Below are positions 38,601 through 48,187 of a DNA stretch of 64,000 nt, one piece after another. Where the stretch lies: NCBI GenBank assembly GCA_964036155.1, contig OZ038423.1, positions 52,963,249 to 53,027,248 on the forward strand. Reading direction: 5' to 3'. Positions within the stretch are counted from its first letter, which is position 1. Every line of letters begins with the position of its first letter. A model generated the notes under the pieces. The model ran no database searches and was not told the origin of the DNA. It saw only the letters and a program-made list of their open reading frames with translations. A program made the translations under genes and the position numbers. The stretch comes from Diploscapter coronatus. Lineage: Eukaryota > Nematoda > Chromadorea > Rhabditida > Rhabditidae.

Positions 38601-39984
38601 CTCTTTGTTCAATTCAATCACGACTCAGCATACTTTCGTAGCAAGAAGATACACGAGTTGAAGTAATTTGTAATATAAATTGATTCTTCTGCTACAAACT
38701 TTCTTCCTATTTCTCTTCTCCTACCTTTTTAGAAAATTAGAAAATAAAACCCATTCGCAGCCTTAAGAAAAAAAAACCCGCACCAACGGGACAGGTGTGG
38801 GTCAAATTTTTTGTTAACCTGAAAAAAACCTGCCTGTTTGTATTACGATAGTACACTCATGCCTCAATCAGTCAATCCAATACTTTCAGAAGTGCGAATT
38901 CATCGTGAACACAGTGAACGCGGGCGCGGGAATCCTGACCTGCCAAATGGACGGTCCTTCGAAGGCCACGCTCGATGCATATGAGGTAGTGTGAATTCGT
39001 AGAAAACCATTCATTCAATAAGTTTCATTTTACGAAAGTTCTGTTTAAATTTACAAGTTACTTGTTTCAGCTCGAGAAGGGGTACAAGGTGCGATATACG
39101 GCTCTAGCTCCTGGCGACTACTTCTGCGCCATCAAGTACAATGCAATCCACATTCCTGGAAGTCCGTTCCGGATTCCCGTAGAGGGGCAAGTCCTGGGAG
39201 GAAATGGGTACAACGAGACGTCGATGGTCCGACTCGATGCGGCTGCCAAGACCACCAAAGGAACTGTTGTCCAGGCACCCACTTACACTGGAGATGCCAG
39301 CAAGGTAAAATAATTATTCCTGAAAATTCAGTAGAAATTCTGATTAGTTAGATTCCCACACTCGGAAGAAGAAGTGTTCAAAAGCACCAATTAAAAAATA
39401 ATTTTTTGGAAAGATGACAGTGTATGATAGGTTTTATAGCGTGCATCTTTTCGAACAATTCTGATGAAAATATGATTAGATCTTCCTGTTCATTATTATA
39501 ATTAACTTTTTTTATGAAATATCTTACAATTTCATTCAATTGTGGTTTGAGGTGGAAGTGAAAGGGGCCGGACTGAACAAGTTCTTCCCTGGAAGAATAG
39601 CCTCGTTCACGATCGACACGCAGATGGCCGGCACGAATCTGCTCTTCGTGGGAGTCGTCACGACCAAGGGTCCTGTTGAGGAGGTCACCGTCAGGCATCA
39701 GGGCAACGGACACTATGTGGTCAGTCATTTCTTCGTAAAATTAGAGGCATTTCAAACAGAATGCATCCTTTGAATGAATCTATCGATAAGAATTTATGTC
39801 GAAGTTTGAACAGATGTGGTTATGCAATAACATCACAAATTTTCAAAGTAATATTCAGTGAAAAAAGAATTATTTCGTTTAATTTCAGGTGAGCTACAAG
39901 ATTCCGGACAGATTGAAGGGATTCATCTTCATCAACTACGGCGAGAAACCGATTCCCGGCTCTCCCTTCGCAATCGAGCCCTGA
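18392..39984 (+). CDS. Filamin, actin cross-linking scaffold, complete gene
   Basis: Cytoplasmic dimeric protein that cross-links F-actin and docks receptors and signalling proteins at the cortex. About 48 exons join in phase to roughly 2,464 residues, close to human filamin A. Order: a short N-terminus beginning MATHGSGG; two calponin-homology domains (actin-binding); about 13 Ig-like filamin repeats (rod 1); an 81-residue Ser-rich hinge; then nine repeats aligning one-to-one with vertebrate repeats 16-24. The last, dimerising repeat ends in PGSPFAIEP and TGA. The 18392 ATG is chosen because it opens the first in-frame exon, 360 bases after a TATA box. Two internal donors use GC instead of GT (36801, 37072). 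Introns carry at least three copies of one TIR element. One internal link (25706 to 27237) needs a small extra exon and is inferred. Exon blocks are listed in the following entries. Confidence 0.95.
22109..22425. mobile_element. TIR element family F1, copy 1 (MITE-like)
   Basis: Lies in the filamin intron 22023-22524. Its ends are near-perfect inverted repeats (GGAACTCACAGATCTTGATGA at the left, the reverse complement at the right), and similarity continues inward for about 90 bases (AAAGTCAAAA on both arms). The length is 317 bases with no coding capacity, which fits a non-autonomous DNA transposon. Confidence 0.75.
26058..26165 (+). other. Alternative filamin terminal exon (short isoform end)
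   Basis: After the acceptor GTTTCAG the frame continues from ...SPFQ with VIAVSQLLASP and stays open for 35 codons to TGA at 26163-26165. VIAV fits the G-strand of the preceding repeat, which supports use of this acceptor. A phase-1 donor inside it (26130/31, AGTG/GTTC) would rejoin the exon at 27237 in frame. Reading through to the stop would give a protein of about 1,065 residues, followed by AATAAA at 26393. Transcript evidence is lacking. Confidence 0.55.
26393..26398 (+). terminator. poly(A) signal inside filamin gene
   Basis: AATAAA followed within 25 bases by a T/GT-rich stretch (TTTTTAATCTTTTGTG). It lies about 230 bases after the stop of the alternative terminal exon, so it would give a short 3' UTR. 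Confidence 0.5.
26714..27043. mobile_element. TIR element family F1, copy 2
   Basis: Lies in the filamin intron before 27237. It begins CAAGGGAAGT...GGAACTCAC, and the right end, reversed, begins CAAGGGAAGTTTCCGC. The interior shares GAGCGAATTTTGC-like and ACCGATTTTCTGGCTCC-like segments with copy 1. More diverged than copy 1. Confidence 0.6.
30195..30258. repeat. 20-bp stem hairpin in a filamin intron
   Basis: 30195-30214 and 30239-30258 are nearly perfect inverted repeats (AGCACCTAAAGAGATCTCAC against its reverse complement, two mismatches), separated by 24 bases. It lies in the intron 30065-30312. No tRNA or known ncRNA pattern is seen. Confidence 0.6.
33411..33653 (+). other. Filamin hinge-1-like Ser-rich exon
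   Basis: A phase-0 exon of 81 codons, rich in Ser, Thr, Pro and His, with no Ig-fold pattern (for example SSRSSSTSQPSV and KSLTHHSSSTSIESS). It lies exactly between the last rod-1 repeat and the repeat matching vertebrate repeat 16, which is where hinge 1 sits in vertebrate filamins. Because it is symmetrical (phase 0 to 0), it could be skipped without changing frame. Flanking introns are 2.2 kb and 0.5 kb. Confidence 0.8.
33789..34079. mobile_element. TIR element family F1, copy 3 (opposite orientation)
   Basis: Lies in the intron between the hinge exon and the 34161 exon. Its arms share TCACAAATCTTGACGAAACTT, AAAGTCAAAAAATGC and the matching reversed right arm. Its asymmetric core is the reverse complement of copies 1 and 2, so it is inserted the other way round. 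Confidence 0.6.
34267..34442 (+). other. Alternative filamin C-terminus with predicted membrane anchor
   Basis: If the donor at 34267 (ACG/GTGCGT) is not used, the frame continues for 58 codons to TAA (34440-34442). The tail begins AFNANQPNRPPNYCP, then has a 20-residue hydrophobic run (YLLIVIVAIITSSAVAYYYS), a lysine, and a Ser/Pro/Asn end. Codons are C-ending and GC-rich like the filamin exons and unlike the AT-rich intron after it. The resulting protein would be about 1,703 residues with a single C-terminal membrane segment. The nearest AATAAA is about 310 bases further on. Confidence 0.5.
37544..37700. repeat. Inverted-repeat element with 18-bp palindrome
   Basis: GAGAAGGACTAGC at 37544-37556 is inverted exactly at 37688-37700. 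A perfect palindrome GGACTAGCTAGCTAGTCC occupies 37549-37566. Both lie in the intron 37475-37750 and probably form a small degenerate TIR element. Confidence 0.5.
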
Positions 39985-40051
39985 TTGCATTTCCTTTTCC
40001 TAAACCTGCCGAACACAGTTCAGAACTCCTATATCTGCAAATGAAAAGTGC

Positions 40052-40057
40052 AATAAA
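40052..40057 (+). terminator. poly(A) signal of filamin
   Basis: AATAAA 68 bases after the filamin stop codon, followed by a T-rich tract from about 40080. A normal position for the main cleavage site. Confidence 0.75.
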
Positions 40058-40821
40058 TCACCAAATCTACCACCAAATACTATTGTTTTATGTCTGTGCC
40101 GTCTTTTTTTCCTTTTTCCACTCCATTTTTATTGCAATTATATTATTTTGTTTTTCTCTTTTCATTTCTTCCCAGTGCCTTATTTTCACCCTTTTCTTGA
40201 GTTTTACTCATCCCCTCATTTTCACCAAATGCTTTACTCCTTTACCTACTGGGTTTCCCCGCTTATCAGTCACATTATTTTCCTTCTTTTTCACTCGTTT
40301 CCATAATCCGACTTTTTCCCTTTCTTATCACTTTATCTGTCAGCTGTTATTTGACCTTTTCATACAACAAATATCCTATGGTTTTTCTTCCAATTTTCTA
40401 ATACAAATCCTCCCAATATTTCGCTTGTCACCGCTCAAAATTGCCATAATTCAATAACTTGATCCATTCTTTTCCCTTCTTTCTAATAGTTCGCTGTCAT
40501 CTGTTTTTTTATTCTATTTTTCTCGGTAGTGATAAGCCAGATTGAGATAATTGCCGCTAGAGTGACATTGACATTGTCCTCTTTTCTTGTCCGTAATAAA
40601 TATTGACGTTGAAAATCTGATGTTGTAGAACATCGTGAAGAGAAAATGACACTGAACAAAAGCAAAACTTATTTTATTAAACCAAATTTCAAAAGATAAA
40701 ATTAGAATTTTGGAGTATCGATGCAAAAGAGTGGTAGATACTAAATTTTGAGTGATGCAACATTTTATATACATCTTTCAGAAACTCATCCTGAACAACG
40801 GCGAAGTATTATGTCTCAGCT

Positions 40822-40945
40822 GGAGCGCAAGTCCCGCCCACACAGTGAAGCCAAAGTCAAGGAAAAAAGTTCGCTCGCAAAAGGGGTTTTCGGATCGTCG
40901 TCTTCGGAAATTCATATCTTTGTTTACACTAATCCATTTTTCATG
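40822..40945 (-). repeat. Dispersed repeat R1-related, copy A
   Basis: Aligns with 46157-46282 at roughly 85% identity by eye. Shared blocks are TCCGCCCAC-type, TTCGCTCGCAAAAGGGG, CGGATCGTCGTCTTC and TTTTTCATGC. Read in reverse, it ends in GGGCGGGACTTG, similar to the GGGCGGAGCTTG end of copies on the plus strand. Confidence 0.6.
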
Positions 40946-42483
40946 CGGCTTTTTGCTAGAAGTTTGATTAGCCCATCAGATTTTGAGAAAAATACTTTTA
41001 TGGATTTTTCTTCACATCGAGAATATCACTTGCGCCCTCTACTTATATGAAACTCATCAATCAACAGGAAAACATACGTTTCAAGCGTGTTGACGCTATT
41101 GATCATTTGAACATTATAAATCTGACGACTCCAAACGATGCTCTCAAAATTATTCCTAATGAAACGAATCTGAATGAAGAGCAAATCTAATCAAACTTGG
41201 CATACTTATGTCGATAACCATCCTCGAATTCCATTAATCGAAGCCATTTTAATTCAGGTTTGTGGCATTATTAGGATTGGAGCATTTAGACAGTCAATTT
41301 GGATAAAATCACACGTGATGATTTTTTGATAATTAGGAATATCAGAAATTAATTTTAGAGAGGCACGCGGAAAGGTGCAAATGAAGATAGCCATGAATTA
41401 TTGTGGAGTGACGAACAACTGATTCCATTTCTAATTTTAGAAAGTAACATTAATCGACTTTTTTGAAATTTTTATTACCACATCATATTTCATTAAATTT
41501 TCATTGAATATGAATATTACCCACCATTTATTACGCATTCATTAAAAAGCATAGAATAATGCCTCAAAATTTTTACAAATCTAACATTAAATTTATAAAT
41601 CAGTGATATTCAATTTTGCTTGATCATTGATTCTTCAAGACGTTATTGGAAGGAGCTTCTTCCCAAATGCACTTATTCAACTCATTCCTGTGCTTGTTGT
41701 TATTCTTGGCAGCTTCTTGAAAGGGACTGTCACTTTTACTTTTGAACTTCTTGTTCATGTCGGTTGTCTCCACATTAGTGAATATTTAGATTTAGAAATA
41801 GAATTGATCGCAATGTTTGCTTAGTAGGGCTTCATTTCTTCTAAATTTTCGAGATTAATTTCTAAATTACATAGTTACGCCTCTTTCGTGCGTAAGCACT
41901 GTTTATAATTACAAGTCTTCATAAAATTCAATATCTGACAAGCAAACTCGGTAAGTGAAACCTCTAATTTAAAAGAAAAGTTATTTCGTTGACACTTCAA
42001 TTATATGTATACCGAAATGTCAAAATTTGTATGATCTTTGATGTCATTAGATATCCGGATCAGTATATTGCTCCTTCAGATCCATTGGATTAAAACGCTC
42101 TTCAACGACACTGGTTACTAGTCATTATTCCTATTCTAGAAATCTACTCAAATTTCCTTTACCACCGAAATACGACATAATTTGTCGCCACCGACTTGTT
42201 TCATTTGATGAATCATACTTTTATGAACTGTGAGGAAGTGGATATTGCATACTGTTTGCATCTCTCCCCTCCTAGGTTCAACCCCCTCGAAATAGCATGC
42301 GCCCTGAAGAGATAAAAAAAAAGAAAGATGGGGCGCGTGCAAAATCGAGTTGCAAAGAGTGAAATATTTACTTCTTCACAGCCCATAATTGCTATTCCCA
42401 TTTCTGCCGAAAAGCCATCTCTAGAACCAACCTTATAATTAGTTTGCCCGAACCTCAAAGGGCGGAGTCACTTTCTAGGTGCC

Positions 42484-42491
42484 TATAAATA
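42484..42491 (+). promoter_or_regulatory. TATA box with downstream initiator, gene unclear
   Basis: TATAAATA with an initiator-like TTCATTCAGTT about 30 bases on. A short leader follows, with one 5-codon frame, an AATAAA at 42591-42596 and a possible donor at 42653 (CTAAG/GTATTC). It could drive a spliced transcript towards the 42912 patch and the 7TM gene, or it could be the promoter and poly(A) part of an LTR. Confidence 0.4.
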
Positions 42492-42911
42492 CTCGCCTTT
42501 TGTCGTTAATTTGTTCATTCAGTTTTATCCACATCTTACTGTTTTCTACCTTTGTATTTGGTATTACTGTATTAAATGAGTACTAGTCAATAAAGGATTC
42601 GTGATACTCCGTGCAGTGCAAATTATTAGTAGAGAAGTACAACTAAGGTATTCTTAAAAACCCTACCCACATCCAATTCTCGCTTGCACAAAAATATTAA
42701 TTTTTTTCAAACTTCATTGTTTTGAGCCAAAACGAGATTCATTCCACTCGGAATTTTACATTAATTGCGAATATGCAGCGATCTTATCACTTATAAGAGC
42801 TCATTTGGAATTATTTTTAGTCCAGATTATGAAAATAATTGTGGATCACTTGCAACTCAAATTTATCTCTTTATTATTAGTGATAAGAAATGATAATATT
42901 CTAACCGCAGG

Positions 42912-42971
42912 TGCCAGAGCGGCGTCTACGTGTCCCAGCCGAAGGCAGATGAGCAGCTACAAAACGACCGT
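42912..42971 (+). other. GC-rich exon-like patch
   Basis: About 60 bases bounded by CCGCAG and GTGAGTG splice signals, far richer in G+C than the surrounding AT-rich DNA. One frame reads CQSGVYVSQPKADEQLQND; another has an internal ATG giving MSSYKTT before the donor. The first frame ends in phase 1 and could splice to the 43109 exon of the 7TM gene, but no in-frame start was found upstream. Confidence 0.3.
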
Positions 42972-43076
42972 GAGTGCAGCCTTCGAGTTTCATTTGATAT
43001 GTATGAATGCATAAGGGATCAGAATTCGAGATTTTATGAAAGTCCATTTTGCCAAAGTAAGATAATTATATTAATA

Positions 43077-45288
43077 ATGGCGAAAAGTAAGTTTATTTAA
43101 AATAATAGAGCTTGCAAATAGTACATGGGAAGTACAGGCACTTTATTACACATTAACTGATTTGGATTATGGTATGTAAATATAGTCTATATCTTACTAA
43201 AACAAGTATTAATATTGAATATGTTGACATAAAATTTGTATAAAGTTCAAACCTTATATTCAGTTATTCAATTAAAATTAAATTATTTAGACATTTGGAA
43301 TTATTTTAATTCATGGGATACATATAATATACTTTTTTACTTATCCATTATACCACTGATACTAATGATACGTATGAAAAGAGCCCTTAATAAAGTCAGC
43401 GGGAAATTCACGACATTTGAAAGGCTCCTATCGATAGAAACAACCCTCAAGTTGCTTGGAATAATTCAACTCTTTATATATGTAAATTGATTTACTAACT
43501 AATCATATTGGGATGATATCGTGAGGCCCGAAATAAGTGGGTGTAATGCGTCGTACGGCCATTTATTTTAGGCCAGCAAGAAAGAAATATGTGTTGAAAT
43601 GAGAGAAAAAGACAGAAAACTGCCTATTCGCACTCTTTCTCTGCGCTCTCGCCCACTCTTTGATCGGAACAAACGATAGCTATTTTGATTATATTATATA
43701 AATAAGTCAATACTTCAATAAGAAAGTTAAATACCGTAAATCCTCTAAGAGAAGCCCCGGGCTTCTATTGTTCAACCCTAAAAATCGAACATTTTCAAAC
43801 CATTATAACTCTTCGTCTATGCATTGTAGAGGCTTGAAATCAAAAGTAAATATGCTTCAAATAATCAAAATAAGATGATAAAATTCTTCCCAAAATGATT
43901 TGAATAGGGTAATGGGTAGTTCTGGAAATCCGTGGGAGCTTCAATTAGATGATTTACGGTATCGCTTAATTTAAGAAGCTTGTTATAGTCTACCAAATAA
44001 TGAAGATTAAATGTTGTGAGACATCAATATATGATTACGTAAGTAGTTTTAAATCGATTATTTCTTTTAAATTTTGACATTATTAATTGTATTTAGTTGC
44101 CCTTTACGTTTATCACTCTTATAGAACAAGTATTTGCAAACATCGGTAAACTTATTTCATGTGCTCTGTCTCTTCATCGATCGTTTGCTTTGGTTGAGTA
44201 AGTATTAATACTGGCAACTATAAACGAGAGGTACTGCTATCGAGCGACCTCTCTCTCCGCCCTCTTTTTGTTTAGCCATCTGTGTACTCGATTTTCATTA
44301 TCAACATGAGGAGAGAGCAAAGACGGCGAAACAAAAAGGGACGAGATGGGGGTCTCTCACTAGCAATACCTCTCTCATTTATAGTAGTGAGTTTCTTCAG
44401 TGAACATGCAAAATTTGCAATTAAACAATTACTAGAATGTTTTAGCTCACCAAATGGCAAAAGAGTAAACCTAATAAAACAGCTATTTAAAATAACCTTT
44501 ATTGCATATATCGCTTTGGCATGCTTTTGTTTAATATTCGTAACAATTTCCTATTTTATATACTTAGAATATTCAGGAAATAGTAAGGAATTCGAGACTT
44601 TCTATAGCATGTTCTTATTAGCAGTAAATTCATTCTATATTTTGCTACGTAGTTAATTGTGCAATATTACAGGATAAAATTTCTATTCTTTCGAATTATT
44701 TTATAGATGGAATGAATATTATTATTATTTTGCCAAGTGCAATATTCATATTAGCCAAAGTTCGAAAGCATTACAGTCAAATGACTGCACTAAAGAAGAA
44801 AGATGAGACTGGTCTGAATATACGTCTAATAACGCATGTATGATGATTTATAATAAGATTTATGTTTATGAAATATTATGCGTAAAAGATTGTTATATAT
44901 ACAAATATTTAGGTCATATTTGAAATTTGCACAAATAACATCGCCTATTTTGTTATGCTTATACCATATACGGGTGTAGATAAAGTCAATATTTTCTCGA
45001 ATAATGAAACAATGAAAAAATATGCTTTTTCTTACAATAAGATTATATCAATCTTAATGGTAATTAATATAATTTTTTTCTCATATATTGAAGAAAAATG
45101 GGCACATGTTTCAGGATCTACTAAGCAGTATGGCTATTTATGGACCAATATTTCAAATAATCACTCTATATTTTCTAGTCAAAAGGGCAATAAAGGCGAG
45201 TTTATCAAAAACGATCACAAACATGGATATATTTAGCGCCTCGAAAATCAAGACAAGGAAAAGCAGAAAGCAAAGAAGAACCAAGTAA
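43077..45288 (+). CDS. Divergent 7TM chemoreceptor-like protein
   Basis: Exons in phase: 43077-43086, 43109-43171, 43291-43481 (TM1-TM2 with a basic loop, MIRMKRALNK), 44097-44197 (TM3, ending SCALSLHRSFALV), 44401-44648 (TM4-TM5), 44707-44837, 44913-45059 (TM6), 45115-45288 (TM7 and a Lys/Arg-rich tail, TAA). An N-glycosylation site (NST) lies near the N-terminus. The order of hydrophobic segments and the basic C-terminus fit a seven-helix receptor of the nematode chemosensory type, but I do not recognise a named family. The intron at 43087-43108 would be only 22 bases, so the start is doubtful; the first exon may lie elsewhere. Codon use is AT-rich. Paralogous pieces lie at 45611-45985 and 49819-51233. 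Confidence 0.7.
43732..43961. mobile_element. TIR element family F2 in 7TM intron
   Basis: Starts TACCGTAAATCCTCTAAG and ends with the inverted form (AGATGATTTACGGTA). It is 230 bases, non-coding, within the intron 43482-44096. A decayed relative of its left end lies at about 2288-2345 in the receptor-kinase gene. Confidence 0.65.
44218..44384. mobile_element. Palindromic TIR element filling a 7TM intron
   Basis: Two arms of about 60 bases (44218-44277 and 44325-44384) are inverted copies, sharing CTATAAA, GAGAGGTA, TGCTA and CTTTTTGTTT blocks, around a core of about 47 bases. The host intron (44198-44400) has only about 36 bases outside the element. Confidence 0.65.
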
Positions 45289-45473
45289 CTCCTAAAAGAA
45301 AACTTATAAATATTGCAGCAATCAGTAGTTCTAATGTATAAATGATCAGCACTTATTAAAAATGATTAATTTCGAATTATCTCATTCGACACTTTCCATA
45401 TTTGTAAATACCATTGTTCATCATTTATTTGTCATTGTGAAATGTGTAATTCATATGTGCATTTTCAAAGCCA

Positions 45474-45479
45474 AATAAA
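45474..45479 (+). terminator. poly(A) signal of 7TM gene
   Basis: AATAAA 186 bases after the 7TM stop codon on the same strand; the only canonical hexamer before the next open frame. Confidence 0.6.
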
Positions 45480-45610
45480 CTTTCCGAATGACACTTAATG
45501 AACACCTTAGCAAATTGACTGAAGACTTACTTTTTATGCGATATTCAGGTCAAAGACTTCAATATAATTTGTATATGAAAGCTTTTAAAGCCGTATCAAA
45601 CTGTCGTTAA

Positions 45611-45985
45611 ATGCATCAATTATTAAAATTCTCACTTTTGCTTTTATTAATGAATCAAAAAATAAGAAAAATAGTTGAATTTATCAATTTCACTACAATT
45701 AATTTGTTTTTCGAATCTTTAGCTAATTACCTACATACAATCGGTACGTCAGTAAGTATTCTGTATCTATCCTTCAATATAGACTGATAAAAAGTGGAAT
45801 TTATTTAGTATGGGCAAAGTATGGCTGTGCTATCACTCGCAATTACAACTTATAATTTACATAGCACGAGAACTCTTCTGTCAGTTCAAATAGATGATAC
45901 TCTTATAACATTATTCTTGAAACTTCGGAAGAATTTGCATATATCCCGTACGACCCTACACCATTTCTTAGCCCTAATTAAATAA
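45611..45985 (+). pseudogene. 7TM receptor fragment, two exons
   Basis: Exons 45611-45751 and 45809-45985 join in phase across a 57-base intron with a strong GTAAGT donor. Together they give about 105 residues: a hydrophobic start (FSLLLLLMNQK), a basic/FTT loop resembling KVSGKFTTFERL of the gene at 43077, and a helix resembling its TM3 (SMAVLSLAITTYNLHSTRTLL). It then stops, with no exons for TM4-TM7. It is probably a truncated duplicate, although the AATAAA at its stop could serve a short transcript. Confidence 0.5.
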
Positions 45986-47816
45986 ACTGCAGAATTTCAA
46001 AATCATTATAGATTATTACTCAATGTCAGAAGAGATAAGGGTAGAGGATAGAGGGTAAGTAGGAGTGATCATTCGCTCAGAATCCCTGTTATTGTGAGGC
46101 AAAAATTAGCCTAGCTTACACCTACCTTATCCCTATTCCTAATACGTAGGCTAGAGACCACAAGCTCCGCCCACTCGGTGAAGTCCAAGTCAAGGAAGAA
46201 ACTTCGCTCGCAAAAGGGGTTTCGGATCGTCGTCTTCAGAAATTTATCTTTGGCCACACTGATCCGTTTTTCATGCTATTTTCAGGACGAATCAGTCATT
46301 TTTGTTGGCGAGAGTATGAAAAATGAAGAGACTTCAGAGAAATTCTAATCTTGACAATTCTTGCGAGCTTTCAACCCATTTGAAGTGAAGGATAATGACG
46401 TTTCAGTTCCGAAAATTTGTCAGTAGTTACCATCTCTACTGCTGCCAAAATTAGAATTACAACAAATCAAGTAGTCAACATCATCGACCCGAGAGAACTT
46501 CGATTGAAAATCGAATTTCTCATTACCAAGAGAAAGTTGGAGATAAATACAAAATCAAGCATGTCAGATTAAAAGGGCAATCATACACAATTTAAAATAT
46601 TTTCGATTTTGACATTGGATAAAGGGCAAAAGTGAGTTTATCACGAATTTTGCCTTACACTTAACATGTCATGTTAAGTTTTCTTTTTTGAATAATCGAC
46701 GAAAATTATCGTATTTTCCAAAATCTCCCCAGATTCTCAAATCTACGCTTATGAATGGCAAAACTGTCGAATTGCCAGAAAATTACCATGTTGTCTTAAA
46801 CATCAGCACCAAATATACAAGAGACGACATGGAAATTGTAAACTCTTCGAGATCATTTACGTAAGTTGCAAATTACTACCTTTCTGTGGGATATTCATAG
46901 TTTCAGTTCCGCGATACAACCTATTATTTGGGGTTGGAAAATGTTAACCTAACCGGCATTTCAATAATTTGCGTTTACCCCGTTGCTCAGGACAACCCAG
47001 AATTCTACAATGCGAATCTAAAAAGATGATAAAAAGAGGCATTTTAATTAATTTAGGATTTCCTGCTTAACGGTCGTGTGTCTGAAATCATCTAAGCGTG
47101 TCCTAGTAAAGTTAAGTGCTATTTCTATCTGAAAATTGAGCGAATTTCTTAGAAGCCTATTTTTATTTTAAAATGTCAATTTCACCTTCAAAAATCCCAC
47201 TTTCCCATCGAATTCCGCGTCAATTTTCTTGTTGAAGAATGAAGTTCTTGTCGGAAATCACGTTGAATTGGAAGCCACCGAAAAATTAGAATTAGAAAAA
47301 ATTTTAAAGAGAATTTCCTAAAATTTGCAATATGAAAGATCCGAGTTAATATAAAAGATTCTCATTCACTATTTCTTAAAATGTAAAAGAATTCACTAGA
47401 AAATGTATCGAAAATTGTCAAAAAGAAAAATTCCCCTAGCTTTGTATCTATCATTCTCCCCAGAAATGACAATCTGGGAAACGGATCAAACGGGAGTTTG
47501 CACGATTTGGAATGTAACAATTTAGAAGGACTGCAGGATCGGAAATAAACAGCTGCGAAGGATAAAATTGATTGGACTTCGATACTTTGGTATTTATCTT
47601 TTGTATTATTTCGAAATTTGCACAATATTTTAATATGAAGGTAAAATCATAGTTCAACTCTGATGTAACACCTTGGACTCTTATCTTACACCGATTTATG
47701 GTGAATTTACGTGACATCTGCCATATTTTTCAATTTAGCTATGAAATTACTGATACAATCTTGATTCTACGTGGTCATTATTTACATAATTTCGAGATAT
47801 CCACAAGATGATTTTA
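45986..47816. other. Intergenic interval with repeat and unresolved open stretches
   Basis: Contains the repeat copy at 46157-46282. From about 46410 to 47030 there are three consecutive open stretches with plausible splice borders and protein-like composition (for example NGKTVELPENYHVVLNIS and YYLGLENVNLTG). The phases do not join cleanly, so no gene is called. The rest is AT-rich. Confidence 0.4.
46157..46282 (-). repeat. Dispersed repeat R1-related, copy B
   Basis: Partner of 40822-40945, with the same orientation and the same conserved core (GCTCGCAAAAGGGGT, CGGATCGTCGTCTTC). Read in reverse, it ends GGGCGGAGCTTGTGGTCTCTAGC, which links it to the R1 copies at 7985 and 56265. Confidence 0.6.
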
Positions 47817-47821
47817 CTAAG

Positions 47822-48182
47822 TGTTAGAGTATCATTCACTCATTACTTTACTCTTTCCTTTTTATCGCTAACCTCTCTCCCACATAAGGTATTCCTTCCT
47901 TAGGTCTCCTCTCAGTGGCGGCACTTTTCACTATTCCTCCTCTACCGCCACTGTCTTATTCACCGTCCATCAACACTCTCTCTCTTTTCTTTCCTATCTC
48001 ATGACCACTGTCTCCCCTTTTAAATAGTCATGACTTTGATGGCCTAAATTCATTCGAGTCACTTGCAATCTCTTGGACGGTGGATTCTCCCTCTTCTCCT
48101 GAATTGTCTTTCCCGACGTTGAGCTGAATAAAAACTTGTATGGACACGAGTTCTGACTGACACCCCCTCCAGTACCACAACA
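47822..48182 (+). mobile_element. Solo LTR with 5-bp target-site duplication
   Basis: Begins TGTTAGAG and ends CCACAACA, the canonical TG...CA, and is flanked on both sides by CTAAG (47817-47821 and 48183-48187). It is 361 bases long. Inside it has a TATA-like TTTTAAATA near 48017 and AATAAA at 48127. No internal retrotransposon genes are adjacent. The exact duplication indicates insertion followed by LTR-LTR recombination. Confidence 0.75.
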
Positions 48183-48187
48183 CTAAG

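Larger units (their letters stand above)
34161..39984 (+). other. Filamin rod 2 exons (repeats equivalent to 16-24)
   Basis: Exons: 34161-34266, 35010-35089, 35154-35285, 35550-35732, 35788-35935, 36059-36150, 36197-36308, 36354-36583, 36692-36800, 36911-37071, 37328-37474, 37751-37984, 38130-38250, 38457-38572, 38890-38985, 39071-39304, 39552-39719, 39889-39984. Recognisable landmarks are AYGPGL-type repeat starts, GPSKAEL and GPSKAAV loops, SPFTV and SPFQF G-strands, and the signature DGGAHKVRATGVG of repeat 21. A short linker (about 39190-39300) precedes the final repeat, in the position of hinge 2. Donors at 36801 and 37072 are GC. Confidence 0.93.
40058..43076. other. Intergenic, repeat-containing interval
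   Basis: About 3 kb between filamin and the 7TM gene. It holds the R1-related copy near 40825, a T-rich filamin downstream region, a hydrophilic 53-codon open stretch on the minus strand near 41633-41791 that was not accepted as a gene, a TATA-type promoter at 42484, and a GC-rich exon-like patch at 42912-42971. Confidence 0.5.

Noticed and set aside
41633..41791. 53-codon hydrophilic frame on the minus strand (DMNKKFKSKSDSPFQEAA)
   Set aside because: No start, splice partner or recognisable domain; the opposite strand is equally open.
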